Notes: generated from the letters alone by a model not told the origin. A DNA stretch of 64,000 nucleotides from Phyto melanocephala (GCA_941918925.1 OW799235.1:108496076-108560075); one strand, 5' to 3'; shown: positions 34,945 to 47,227, numbered from the stretch's first letter. Numbers and translations: made by a program.

Positions 34945-35865
34945 AAGGGTGTTTTTTTAAGCCCGATAGAACTTGAAATTGTAAAAAATAACACAAAAAA
35001 TTAAATTGTAATCAAAATTTTTTTTTTATTCGAAAGATCAATACGTGACATTAACATTTGAAAATGATTTCGGGCATATGGGCACCGCGGCTGTTCTTGA
35101 CGAAGCGCATTCTGGACGTCCAATTTTGGGCCACTTTTTCGAGCACTGCTGGCCGTATGTCACGAATAACACGAACAATGCTGGCCTCCAAGGCGTCAAT
35201 TGTTGCTGGTTTATCAGCATAAACCAGTGATTTCACGTAGCCCCACAGGAAATAATCGAGAGGTGTCAAATCGCACGACCTTGGAGGCCAATTGACAGGT
35301 CCATTTCTCGAAATCAACTTATCGCCAAATTTTGATTTCAATAAGTCGATGGTTGCGTTCGCCGTATGGCACATAGCGCCATCCTGTTGAAACCACATCT
35401 CCTCCGGATCAATGTCATCTATATTTTCAAACAAAAAATCATTGATCATGGTGCAGTAACGATCTCCATTGACCGTAACGCGAGCTCCGGCCTCATTTTT
35501 GAAGAAATAAGGTCCGATGATGCCACCAGCGTGAAAACCGCACCAAACGGTGCATTTTTCTGGATGTAATGAAGTCTGTAGGGTCTCTTGTGGATTTGTC
35601 TCGCTCCATATGCGGCAATTTTGCTTATTAACAAACCCGTTAAGCCAAAAATGCGCCTCATCGCTGAACACAATTTTGCGATAAAATTGGACGTCCAGAA
35701 TGCGCTTCGTCAAGAACAGCCGCGGTGCCCATATGCCCGAAATCATTTTCAAATGTTAATGTCACGTATTGATCTTTCGAATAAAAAAAAAATTTTGATT
35801 ACAATTTAATTTTTTGTGTTATTTTTTACAATTTCAAGTTCTATCGGGCTTAAAAAAACACCCTT
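34945..35865 (-). mobile_element. Self-inverted mariner derivative with 183 bp inverted arms
   Basis: It is flanked by TA on both sides (34943-34944 and 35866-35867). The left arm 34945-35127 and the right arm 35683-35865 are inverted copies. I saw no mismatch when reading them side by side, including the ten-base homopolymer. Each arm holds the 3' terminus plus the last ~30 codons' worth of the transposase gene, so the normal 5' end has been replaced by an inverted duplicate of the 3' end. The matching arms imply recent movement or correction. Confidence 0.9.
35051..35687 (-). pseudogene. Mariner/Tc1 transposase, catalytic C-terminal part only
   Basis: The minus-strand frame is open for about 210 residues of true transposase. 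It begins at FYRKIVFSDEAHFW (first catalytic Asp), then WFQQDGAMCHTA (second Asp) and WPPRSCDLTPLDYFLWGYVK (third Asp, about 36 residues after the second). It ends GAHMPEIIFKC. The DNA-binding N-terminus is absent. An ATG upstream (35752) lies in the antisense arm and adds about 22 residues encoded by the reverse strand of the gene's own end, making a chimeric open frame. It cannot bind its termini by itself, so the element must be mobilised by a complete relative. Confidence 0.85.
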
Positions 35866-36389
35866 TATATAACCCATGCGCTATGCGTATAACAGTGGGA
35901 GTGAAGAGATTAAAGGATGGGTAAAAATTAAAAACAATTATTTTTTTTCCTAAACTGATGAAAAATGTTTTTTTTTTGTTCAATAATTAAAATATTTTTG
36001 AATGTATTGATAAATATTATATATATCGTCTTAATTTCTTGATCTTTTTTAATTGATTATATTTGATTTTTATTTAAGCTTAAGATCACTTTCTTGTTTT
36101 TTTTTATAAAAAATTGTTTATTTACCAATATTTCGCTACCAAACAATGGGTAGCTTCTTCAGGGTAAATATGTATAAATAAAAATCAAATATAATCGATA
36201 AAAATTACATATACAGGCAGGTCACATATTTCGATCGGATTCGCTTTGATTCCGTAGGTGTGATTCCGATAGACTTTGTTTTAGGTTCTTCAGGTTCCGA
36301 GCGATTTTGTTAACTCTTAAAAAGCTCTGCCTTTTAAACAAAGTATGACAGTATTGAGCATGACAAAACAAAAAAAAAACAGCGCCACT
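35866..36389. other. Intron segment with a 22 bp inverted repeat
   Basis: GATTATATTTGATTTTTATTTA at 36055-36076 is exactly inverted at 36175-36196. Between them lies 'ttgctaccaaacaatgggtagcttcttc'-like text resembling the 3' untranslated region of a non-LTR element. The nature is unclear. Confidence 0.4.
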
Positions 36390-36655
36390 TTAATATGGTC
36401 TACTTTAAGCCAGCAAAAATTCAAGAGCAAATGGATGAGATAATTCGGCACATAAACGGCATAGAACCTCAATTATGCCTCAGGGTCATCTAAAATTTGG
36501 CCCATCGGATGGAGGCGGCCATTTGGCCGATATTTTGTTCCATACTTAATTGCACCATACCAATATTATCATAATTAAATTAAATGACGATAATTCCTAA
36601 ATAATTTCTGTTTTATTAAAAATCAACATCGGCCCTTAAAATTTAACCACCCTTT
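36390..36655 (+). mobile_element. 3' fragment of the AGGGTGGTTAAATTTTAA mariner family
   Basis: It ends 'cccttaaaatttaaccacccttta', the same terminus as the elements nested in the DINE copies. Before it, diverged transposase text (QLCLRVI, HRMEAAIWPIFC) corresponds to the C-terminus seen at 49480-49600. The 5' part is missing. Confidence 0.6.
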
Positions 36656-37190
36656 ACATTTTTGTTAAAAAAAAGTGGTTTACACAAAAAAATAATGTGC
36701 CAATACTTCGATTGAAAGATACATCAGTTTGTTTTGTGTTTCTCAACAAGTTTATAAAATTCAAATGTTTATGTATAAATATTTACTAAATGCTTAACAA
36801 ATCATTGTAATAATCAAACATACCTTTTGATATTGTCATATAATTCATATTAATATGACTAGTGACTTTGAACACCTTTTGTTAACAAATTATGTATTTA
36901 ATACAAGAAAGAAGACAAAGAGATGACGCTGTTAAAAATTATATGTATACAGGAAAGAAGAAAATAGAAAATATTCTCTCTAAGAGGTCAGAAGCGAAGA
37001 AATTCTCTCTGAGAGACAGTATGGTTAAAAATATGACATAAACAATTGCTTATACATAGGAAACAAATGTGTAAAGTCATATTATTTTTTTTTAAAGGAA
37101 ATTACTAACAAAAATTTTATGCATGCATACACAAAATGACTAATATGCAACCACTTTGAATTGTATTTTTACTTAGTTTTATTAATACTT
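36656..37190. other. Intron sequence
   Basis: AT-rich, nothing recognisable. Confidence 0.5.
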
Positions 37191-37757
37191 TTTATACCCT
37201 TCACACAGTGAAAAAGGGTATACATAGGTTTGTCATTCCGTGTAAAATTTCTACAATTTTCATTTCCGACCCCACAATGTATATATTTTCTGAAAGCTTA
37301 TGAATAGGGAATTCGATTAAGATCTGTCAGTCTGTCCGTGTGTATGTTGAAATCAACTTTTTGAAGCCCCCGACATCGCTTGGACCCGGGTGAGGTATTA
37401 AAATATCAGAAATATTCGGGAGTAAATCGGTATTGAAAATCAGAAACATAGGTACATAAACAACTGAGATCTGAGCAAAAACCCACGACCACCTCGATTT
37501 TTTTTTTCACAAAAACAACATTACAACAACAACATGCATACATACAAAAGTGTATACTGGTTAGAGAAAACGTGGTATCGAATCCCAGAGCCAAAAAAAT
37601 TTTTTTAATTTTTTTTATTTTTTATTTTTTATTTAATATATTATTTATATTTTATTATTTTTTTTTATTTTTTTTTTTTAGTTTCATTTTTTTATTTGTT
37701 TTTTTGTTTTATATTTATTATATTCGGCACGGCCGAATATAGCGCTCTTACTTGTTT
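37191..37757 (+). mobile_element. DINE-1-like element, short subfamily, apparently full length
   Basis: 5' palindrome TATACCCTTCACACAGTGAA...GGGTATA, conserved block 'ccgaccccacaatgtatatatt', a degenerate middle including a T-rich tract, and the complete 3' end: hairpin ATTCGGC-ACG-GCCGAAT followed by 'atagcgctcttacttg'. This is the best reference copy of the short subfamily (about 567 bp). Confidence 0.75.
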
Positions 37758-39136
37758 TTAAATAAATTATTTAAAATAGCAGTTCCACTTTAAAAATAGT
37801 TTCATTCCGGAAAATTTTTCCGTTTTCTAAATACCCGACTTTCGGGAGTAATAACTTTTTCGATCAGAATTGCGTTGTGACGTGGCTGATAATAAATATT
37901 TTCAAAAAAGCAGAAATGTATCTATTAAAAGACGATTTTAAAAAATTTCTTAAGATACATAATTTATTAAATTTGTTTACGAAAACAAAATGTATTATTT
38001 ATTTATTTATTTATTTAAAGTTTGGTAACCTAGCCTGTAGGCCATAATCGGCTACAAACTTCTACTAAGAAGGTATTTTCAAAAAAAAAAAAAATAGATT
38101 TATAAAAATAAAATTATTTGATAAAGTATTGAAATAAAAATACAAATTTTACAATACAAAATTTAGTTAAAAATGTTTCCATAAAAATTTGTAACATATT
38201 TGTGACAGCGCAAAGCTTATTGCCACTTGAAAGATTAGTTTGAATTCACTGTCGATATTTAACATTAAAATAAAATTTTTTTAAAATCCTGTCAATTTTA
38301 GAAATTTATGGATGATTTCCGTTAAGAAACTGATCCTTGAATTTATTTACATAAGTGCAGTTTATTGAAAAATCTAAGCAACCAATTTAAATTATATGTA
38401 TATGTGTGGACTCTTGACAAATCATCGTATATCGTATTCTCAAATAACTGAAAATTCATCATATCATTTTTTGTAGTATATGCGTCTTTTATTATAAAAC
38501 TTGAACTTTATTTGCCCTTCTACACTACTGTTCTATACTAAAGAGTTAAGCACACCCAAAGAAACAAAAAACCTGTGTAGCCACATGTACCATACACAAG
38601 CCATAACAAATTACGACGTTTGGTGCGTGTAAATTAACAACAAAAAATAATAAAACTATTGGATGACAAACTGATATTTAAGAAAAAAAAAACTAAAATA
38701 AAATCTCACCGTAATCCATTATAAACAACAATAACAAAAACGTGTAAAACAACTTATGTTTACCACAAAACTAAAAACAACAACCGGTACCCATTTCTGA
38801 TGCAGACAGAAAATAAATAATTAATTAGTACTTCATATTCATAGATAAATTTGTATCCAAATTTAAACGTACTCGTACTTGTTTTATTATACATCTTGTA
38901 GCAGTTGTACGTACTATTAACAATCAGATCAGTTGGTGCTGCTGGAAGCATATCACATCACTTAAGCAGTATTTTGTTGTAACGCATGTTTTAAACCTAT
39001 TGTCTATTGTCATCCAATAAAATAAAAGAGATGCCAGAAATATTAAATTGATGTTCATAAAAATTTATTTCTGGTTCGAATCTTCAGATAAGTATGGTTT
39101 TCGGTTTAACTAGCGATATCTGCTTTTCTTACCCTA
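37758..39136. other. Intron sequence
   Basis: A (TTTA)n microsatellite lies at about 37995-38018. Nothing else is recognised. Confidence 0.5.
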
Positions 39137-39716
39137 CGTTGCCACAAGCAAGTATTTACTTGCAAGTAGTGTATACGTGTTACTAACGAAAATCAGGAGA
39201 AATGCCAAAAAAAACACAAAAATTTTTTGGGTGGCTACACAGCACAGTGCAAGTTCATTTTTAAAATGTCGTCAACAAATAAACTTCAAACAAATAGCGC
39301 TGCTTCAATTGGTAATTAAGTGTGGTCAATAGCCACTATTGAACGTTACCTTTAGACATATAACTTTTTAATATAGTTTTTTTTTTATTAAAAATTGATA
39401 TTTATATTAAAACTTACATTTAAAATGAATATTTATAATTTTTCTTAATATTCTTCATATACATATAAACATATTTATTCAAAAAATTAGCTGAATTATT
39501 TACCACAATTGTATGATTTATTAGTGAGTTAACAAAAAACTCAGTATTATACAACACTGTTTTTCGGCTTGTCACTTTACTAGCCGTAACTGTAAAAATT
39601 TTACTTGCTTGAAAATTTCTTCGCAAGCTGAGTCGCAGGTTGCCAAAGTGTGGTTGTGTTAGTAAAAAAGTGTTAGTGTATTGGTTTTTTTTCACTTGCA
39701 CTTGCATGTGGCAACG
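39137..39716. mobile_element. Inverted-repeat element (about 580 bp)
   Basis: The left end CGTTGCCACAAGCAAGT and the right end ACTTGCATGTGGCAACG-type sequence (cacttgcatgtggcaacg) are inverted. Inside, 'aaaATGTCGTCAACAAATAAA...' at 39267 opens a short frame ending at a possible donor (ttg|gtaatt), like the first exon of a transposase, and the minus strand has an open 95-codon frame with no recognised domain. The superfamily is undetermined. Confidence 0.55.
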
Positions 39717-40733
39717 GTGGGTTAAATCGTTTGCTCAACAAGCATTATGTAAAGTACACATTTTGTTCAGTTGCATTTGTGATTATTTAAAAGTTGCGAT
39801 GGGTACCCTGGAAATCTGAGGATTACGTGTATCATTCCCGCTAGATACTACTATTTTCACTACTTTACATCGGGTAAACATATTTCATTGCTCGATTAAT
39901 AAATTACAATATAAATTATTAATTGCATTGTCATAAAAATACATATATAAAAAATAAGAAATATATATTGCAGAGTTGTTTCATCTACAATTTAAAAATT
40001 ATTAAAATAATATTTATACTTTGCAATCGTTGAAATACTTTAGTGGCCTTAAACTCGACTTTAATACGTCATACAAAATAACAAATTGCAATCAATTGTA
40101 TACGTGTTTAAAGAATTTCATAATTTTTTTGATGAAATTTAGAAATTTAAACATTCGTCAACTCTGAAATTTTAATATTATTTTAAATCGTCCCTGTTCA
40201 AGATATATTCATAAGGTATAAATATGCATCCCGACAACAAACACAATCATTGAAAAACACATGAATTTTTTTTGTATGCATATAAGTATGTATGTCTGCA
40301 TGCGTCACACCATTTTTTTTTTTTAATTTTAATAATTTTTAAGAAACTTTAAATTAAAAAATTTATATATTCTGTTCTGCAAATTTTTTATTGTAGAACA
40401 AAATAATAAAAAATTAAGTTTGATAGATGCAGACAAATTATTAAGAAAAAGTTGGAACACTAATAAATAAAACAATAAAAAAAATGATCAGCTGATTGTA
40501 TACGAATACCTTATTAATCTACCTAGTCACTGTTCTAAATTCCGAGTGAAATTCAATTGTTTTTATAAACAATGATCTCATGTGATGGCAACACTACAGC
40601 TTTACGTATTTAGTCAAAGTCATCCACTTTATTCATTAGTATTATAATAATAAATTCACCATCTAATTGGTTGAAACCCATATGGATGCCTGTATTTATT
40701 TATAAATATTTTTTTTATATTTTTTTACTACGA
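39717..40733. other. Intron sequence
   Basis: AT-rich, nothing recognisable. Confidence 0.5.
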
Positions 40734-41440
40734 CAGGGTGGCGCAAATTCAAACATCCAATTTTGTTTTTAAATAACCTTTTGAGTAAACAAATAATTTT
40801 GAGTGATGAAAATTTTTATTAAGATCTTTACACTTTTTATATAAATATAATATTCGCCCCAATATTCTGCCCCAAGTGTTGATACACATCTGTGTCCGTT
40901 TCATACAGGATTTCCGATGAAAACTTAATTTCTATGGAATATTCTCCTTAAGGGCTGCAATTGTCTGGGGCTTGTTAGCATAAGCCAGCGAATTTAAGTG
41001 GCCCCAAAAAGTCTGGGATGATTAAATCGGGTAATCTTGCTGATCATATAGAATCGCCAAAAAATATCTTCCTTTACTATATCCATCTGCTGTTTGTGTG
41101 GTTGAACGAACCATCTTGTTGATTCCACGTGCTTAGCAAGCCTGTGTATTGAATTCCATCAATAAGAAATCGCTTACCATGGCCCTGTAACGTTCGTCAG
41201 TAACATTCGTTCTCAAAAAAAACCGTCACAATTAACGGCTTAATTGAAAGAAAATACGCCTCGTCACTCATAGTGATTTTCGACTCAAAATCATCGACAC
41301 AATTATTCTACGCCTTTACGAAGTATAACGTGTCATTGACCGTTCTTTTTTTATGCGGCATCTATTTAGTTCACTAATGTCGAATTTGATTGACGTAGGA
41401 CGCCATCTTCCGATATGATGAATAATTTTGTTCCACCTTG
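40734..41440 (-). mobile_element. Mariner-like element, degraded
   Basis: The left end CAGGGTGGCGCAAATT and the right end, inverted, CAAGGTGGAACAAAATT are related, and TA follows at 41441-41442. Minus-strand text contains decayed transposase pieces, for example in 41100-41300 around the 'CTATGAGTGACGAGGCG' (MSDEA) first-Asp motif and a later NGRYRAMV-like stretch. Frames are broken many times. Confidence 0.6.
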
Positions 41441-42375
41441 TATTTTCTGTCTGTTTAAAAAAAATACTTGTTTGTATATATGTCATATTTGTTACTATTG
41501 TCGTAATAGTTTTTTATGACGTTGATGCTGATGAGGTTAGTGACAACAAAGAGTGTGGCGTCGTGTGTTTAGGGTGTCTAGGCTGCGATGGATGATGAAG
41601 ATGATGCTTAGAGCGCAACTTTAAATCAAAATACATTGTAGAGTAGTAAATTGTCGTAGTAGGGAATCAACTAATTTGTTTAGTGGAAAAAATAAAAATA
41701 ATAGTTTGTTGACAATGAATGGATGACGATGAAAAGTGTGTTGTTGTTTTTTTCTTCTATTTTTCACTAAAGGTTGTGTATACCATTCATTAGCCAAAGT
41801 AGTAGTATTTTTCCGATAAGCGAAAGTTTTATAATTTTTTTTTTTGCTATTTTTGGTTTCCTGCTCTATGACATTAAAACTAATAGTTTTGTTTTTCGTT
41901 ACATTTGATGCATTAGAAATTAATGACAGTTTTGGTTTGCTACAAGGAAACAAAATAAACATTTAAATCAATAAATTATCTTACAAGAGTGGCAGTATGG
42001 AAATACGGATATGGTTTTAAATAAAATCGCTAAATTCATTTTGCGTTGTACGTACATACATACTTGCACTTCGTACTAGGCAATTATGATTTTATGATGT
42101 AAAAGAAAATTGTCGAGTATTCGATCTTGGAAAATAAAATAAGTCACAGTTACAAGACTATTTAAGTTGACTAAAGTTAAAAAGCATTTGACAGTGACTT
42201 CCAACTTTTGTTTTATACAAGGCCTTTAATTTTTGTTATTTCAAAACCTTGCTGTTGATGAAAAGTCATATCCTTGAGTACTAAACAAGATAAGAAAAAC
42301 TTATGTGTATTAAAAAAAGAGTGTTGCATACGCTTCAAACGAGGCCAACTCAAGCTCTAAGGCGAACAGCACAAT
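41441..42375. other. Intron sequence with a GC-enriched island
   Basis: Positions 41510-41620 are richer in GC than the surroundings and open in more than one frame. On the minus strand a frame with a good 3' splice-site-like start (tttgtttccttgtag before 41947) runs 41621-41947, followed by another frame (KHHLHHPSQPRHPKH). It could be an exon of a minus-strand gene, but nothing confirms it. Confidence 0.3.
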
Positions 42376-42587
42376 CAAGGCATATTTATTCATCAGGTAC
42401 TCTTGATTCGTCAGCTGATTATTTTTTTCAACACTTATTTTAAATTTCAGCTGTCAAAATGTATTAATAATAATAAATTATTTCCTCTCTTTTTAAATTT
42501 ATTTCAAATGTCAATTTTCATATATAAAAAATATAAACAAGAAAATTCTCTCCGAACTGCAATTACCTGATGAATAAATATGCCTTG
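42376..42587. mobile_element. MITE with 8 bp target duplication (CAAGGCATATTTA family, copy 1)
   Basis: Terminal inverted repeats CAAGGCATATTTATTCATCA and TGATGAATAAATATGCCTTG are exact over at least 24 bp. The flanks agcacaat (42368-42375 and 42588-42595) are identical. No coding capacity. The 8 bp duplication points to hAT-type mobilisation. Confidence 0.85.
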
Positions 42588-43288
42588 AGCACAATATAGA
42601 GTTTTATTCCAAATATTGCAGAGCAAATCCCAAGATATTGTATTACTGCTGAATACTTAAACTCATTAAGAACTACTGACATTTAAATTTCATACTTTAA
42701 AACTAGCCATCAGTAAGTCACCTAAATGCCTTCTACTGTGTGTGTGGGGAAATTCTTAAAAACTTTGCATAATTCTGGCATCTAACAAATCCTTACAGAA
42801 GTGTGTTAATTTGCTACAAAATTTTAATTTGTTTCCAACAACGAAGTAAATTTTTGGTTATATTTATGTAATATGTTACTTTTTTTTCAACAATTAATCA
42901 TCAAACTGACTAGGAAACCACGCTGTCAAAAGTAAGAAAAACATTGAAAGACAAAAAGTAATTTTAAGAATCTACCTACCTACCCATGACGTCAAATTGA
43001 TTTACACTAGTAGATAATATGAATTTTGATTCCTTTAAAATATGCAATACTTCATAAATTTTATAAGCTGTAACTAAAATTTATGATATTTAGAGCTTTA
43101 TTAGATCTAGTAGATAATGTTGTCTGCTCTACCACAAATAATCATAAAATAATCCCATATAATCGTAATTAATTAACATCATAAAATCGTAACCTTACGA
43201 TTACGAAATTGTTTTCAATTATCATATTATGATTTAAAATAGCAATTTAATCATAATATGATTTAAATAGTCATATTAGTTAGATATT
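42588..43288. other. Intron sequence
   Basis: AT palindromes such as 'aatcatattatgattt' near 43225-43275. No element is defined. Confidence 0.5.
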
Positions 43289-44024
43289 ACACGCAAAGAA
43301 AAACCATGGTTACGACATGATCACGACGGTCATATTATAGTTTCTAAAACAATATTTGGTTGTCTAAAACAAGTTGTAGTTATTTTTGTTTCATTTCATC
43401 ATATATTTTGTCACGATAATCAAGCATTTGTTTGAATTGTATCATTTAATGATTACTTTTCGTAAAAACTTCAAAATGGTTATCATTTAAAAATAGTATG
43501 ATGTATAAAAATTAATTCGACAAAAATAACATTATATTCAAAAGCATTAAAAATTAAAAATAATCATTAAATAATAAGTGAGACAACAGCATGATTACAA
43601 AATAATCAAGCAATGATATTTCTTAATAATAATTTGATTTCAACTGTTCTTCTTCTTGCTGAATAAATTTTTATTATTTTAAAAGTTTGAGATGTCAAAA
43701 AAAGGAACAAAAATTTTGAAAAATTAAAGAAAATTTAAAATTAAACGAGAAAATGTAAAAAAATATTGGTAAAAAATTGCAATTAAATTGGTAAGTACAA
43801 TCAATATGTGTATGTTACAGCAAAAGACAATTATTTGCCGTAAAAAAGCAAAGATTGTCGATTTTAATTGTAGTCATATAAATGATTATTGATTGATGCT
43901 TAAATTAAACATAATAATGATAACTGATAACCATTATTATTTTAAACATAATCATACAATTCAATCATAGTATGTTGCTCTTCGATTATGGTTACCTCAA
44001 CCATATTTTTTCTTTGCGTGTAGT
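43289..44024. mobile_element. Long inverted-repeat MITE (TACACGCAAAGAAAAA ends)
   Basis: TACACGCAAAGAAAAACCAT at the left is inverted at the right as 'ttttttctttgcgtgta'. The related end 'ttttttcagcgtgta' occurs at about 44588-44602, and related internal units occur at 5888-6567. AT-rich with no coding. Confidence 0.65.
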
Positions 44025-46119
44025 TTCTAAAATAAATTATTGTTTTTTCGCCATTAGTTATTTTGATTGTACTTACCATTTTAATTAAAAAAATTTCATA
44101 CGTATATTTTTTAAAACCCTTGTTATTTATTTTTGTTATTTGTATCAAACTTTCCAAATTAATGTATATCGATGGCTTTATATAAAAAGGACATTTGTCG
44201 ATTTTCTTAACAAGACAGGGAAAAAATTTAATAAAACGAAAAAAGTGAGTTTACGCTTTTTATGTGGCTTAAAAATTATGTTGATGATACGAAATTATTC
44301 TAATGATGTGTTTATTAGCGGACTACCAGAAAACCTTAAAAAAGCTTTTTTGAAAATAATACGCCCTTTTTATATTAAGATAATTTTTTTTTAAGCTCTC
44401 ATAGCTTGGCTGTTTCGCAACTAACATTTTAACGGTAAAATTGTAATTTTAAATGTTTATAAATATTTATGAAGTTTTTTTTTTAATTATACTACGTTTA
44501 AAGGAAAGGAGTTTTCACGGAAAGTACGATATCTTAATATTGGTATAGCTAATTTAATAGGGCAGACGTGATCATGTTGTTATCATATTTTTTCAGCGTG
44601 TAGTCTCTGGAATTACGTGTTAATAAGTTCAAGACCATCTTAGGATTATAAAGAATTTTTTTAGTATTTTAAGTCCGCGATGTTACATATATGTTTATGT
44701 CGTTTTAGATTTTTAAATCAACAGTTAGTTATTAATCATATTTTAGGTTCTATCTTCCATTTGTTTAGGCTTACTTTATATATTTTTTTTATTTATACTA
44801 ATGTTGTCTTTAAACATTAACTGCCTTATTCATAAAAGTTATTAAAGGTTTATAAAAAATTTATTAAACTGATTTTCTATGAAAATTTGATTAAAAAACC
44901 TCTTATAAAGCTCTTTTAGTTTTTATGAATTAGACCGTAAATCTTTTTTCCCTAATGTGCAAATTTACTCCAATTTACATGTTGTCAACTTCACCTCATA
45001 TGTACATATGTTAATGTTAATATTTTGATCAAAAAGTTTCCAAAAACTCATATTGTTTTTTATTAGAAATCTAATGCTCTATATTACAACGCATGTTCTG
45101 TCATTTAAACGTCAAATCGTGTCAATTTACAATGCTCTGTGGAAGTCTCTTAAAAACAAAGAACAAGATTTTCTAACTGTAATTTGCATGTAAGAAAAAC
45201 CCAGTTGTATCCAATACAAATAAATAATACAAAATTGTATGCAACAAAAAAAATGTCTGTTACTATCTTTAAAGTGTAGGCATATGTCTCTGTCTCCACA
45301 TTGACCGTTTTTTTACACACTGTATCTACAAATACCAACAGACAACTTGAAAGACAGAACAGACTGACATAAACATTTTGGTGTCACTTCTTTTATTGGC
45401 AAAGCAATAAGTAACTGTTTATTTGGGTAATCTAGTTTTAAATATTTAATTCATTCCTCTCTCTTTTATGCCAGTTCTATTTTCAATAATTTCTCTTAAT
45501 TTGCTTTTTGTAAATATGTTTTTATTTATTTATGTTGACAGTCATTCCATAGTGTTTTCCGTTTTTATTATCAACATATTTATTTTGATTGTTGTTTTTG
45601 GTTTTGTGTACTACATTGTCACAGTGATGCCATTTGATGAGATTTGTTACATATATTTTAAGTTTTTAACTCACTTTGAAATTGTATTGCTACTAGTCAA
45701 ATTTTTGTACTTTTCCTGGTTACAACAAATTAAAATATCATTAGCAAATTATTTTCATTAACATGTTTTTAATAAAAACAATAATTCGCAACTAATTTTA
45801 ATGCTGAAAAAAATTAGAAAGAGATTTTTAATTGATGGCTCATATTTCAGTTGTGCTAACAAATGAAAAATATCTAACATTTGTAGAAGCGTTCGTGATA
45901 TTAAAAACACTGTCAAAATGTAATTATTTTAATTAGGATATACAAAAAAAAAGAACTTTACCAAAATTCGCCTTAATATAATTAGATGGCACTGTAACAG
46001 AACAAAGCTTTCTATATCGTCTACCTTGTGGACTTTTTATGTCTTCTATTTACTGTAAAAAAGCTAACACGTCAATATAAAGTCATGAACAACAAGTTTT
46101 TATTGCCGCAAATTAATGA
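44025..46119. other. Intron sequence
   Basis: Open frames at 44140-44394 and 45468-45761 are T-rich, lack domains and look like chance. A MITE-end fragment lies at 44570-44602. Confidence 0.5.
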
Positions 46120-46375
46120 GTTGGTACTGCAGACCATGTGGTTTTAACTGTAAACAACATGTTGCGAGACAATATACCTGTTGAAGAATGTGTTTCCCGG
46201 TCATGTTATTTATTTTTTTTTTTGGCTACTTGGAGTATCCGGCAAGATCCCCCTACTGCTCCTGACCTTTTTCTGGGCTTATTTAAGTCTATGTCAATAA
46301 GCAAAAGGTCTTTAAAAATTCGAAAATCTCAAAAAGCCTTAATAGTCATCAGGTTGTGTTGTGCCCTTTAGATCG
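46120..46375 (+). pseudogene. Mariner/Tc1 transposase relic
   Basis: Decayed pieces in changing frames: MLRDNIPVEECVSRSCY and then RQDPPTAPDLFLGLFKSM, which align with the '..RD.I.LL...FPGRVIS' and 'WPARSPDLTAPDFFLWGYLKS' parts around the third catalytic Asp. No termini are recognised. Confidence 0.5.
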
Positions 46376-46599
46376 ATTTGCTGGCCCAAAAAAAAAGTTT
46401 TGCAATCGTATTTATGTGTAGATACATTTTAATATTTTTTGTTAGGTATGTGATAAATGGTATTTAATTCGAATGTTGGGTTTCACGCTACTCACTCTCC
46501 AATCCTTACCATTTTGATATCACTAACAAATTGTTATCAAAAATAGCTTGTATATAATTTAAACGAAATAGAGATTACAAGTTTTCAGAATGACATCAA

Positions 46600-47010
46600 A
46601 TGTATTTTTTCGTATATGAGGAACCATGTTTTAGAACTCCCACGCCCTCTTTTTTAATCCTTTCCAATCCTTTAAATGAATTGTAAAAATTTTATTAAAA
46701 TAACTAATACCACGATTAAAATCTCTAACGTTCATAGTTTTTAAATATGCCATACAATAAGTTTTTTGTTCGCGGGTATCACTTCACCTGATCCAATTGT
46801 ATCGATTTTTGGTTGGAATAAGGCAAATGACATAAAAATTTAACATACAAAGCAATAGATGTAATAGTTTTCTTTTTATCTCATAAAATATATTTTCTTT
46901 ATATTAAAAGTGACACTCCTATTGTTCTTCTCCAGCTGATTTTAAACTCAATTATGCAAGCTCTTTTAATAAAATCCGAGACGAATTTCGAAGACTACGT
47001 CTTACAGTAC
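46600..47010. repeat. Second copy of the unclassified repeat at 13290
   Basis: Shares 'ttggttggaataaggcaaatga', 'tatctcataaaatata', 'ctccagctgattttaaactca' and 'ccgagacgaattt' with 13330-13510 in the same order and orientation. Confidence 0.5.
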
Positions 47011-47095
47011 TCTGGATATTAGTAAAAATCTATTTATTTTATATGGGGTATATATTTTAATGATCTGCTTCGATATTCTCCCTACATGTGTATGT

Positions 47096-47227
47096 AGGGG
47101 CAAATTACGGCATTAGAACGTGATCAAAATTTGAAAATTCTTATTGAAATCTCTATACCTAAAGCACAGCGAACACGATCGTTCGAGTAAAATTTCGATC
47201 GTGATCGAATGCCGTAATTTGGCCCCT
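47096..47227. mobile_element. Small palindromic MITE (132 bp)
   Basis: The ends AGGGGCAAATTACGGCATT and AATGCCGTAATTTGGCCCCT are inverted copies with one extra base, and the similarity runs inward about 37 bp ('gatcaaaattt' against 'aaatttcgatc'). Nothing coding. Confidence 0.75.

Noticed and set aside
44140..44394. Plus-strand open frame of 84 codons
   Set aside because: No domain or transposase motif, and it lies between MITE fragments in AT-rich DNA.
45468..45761. Hydrophobic plus-strand open frame of 97 codons
   Set aside because: T-rich low-complexity sequence gives runs of Phe/Ile/Leu by chance. There is no signal for a promoter, splice sites or a conserved motif.
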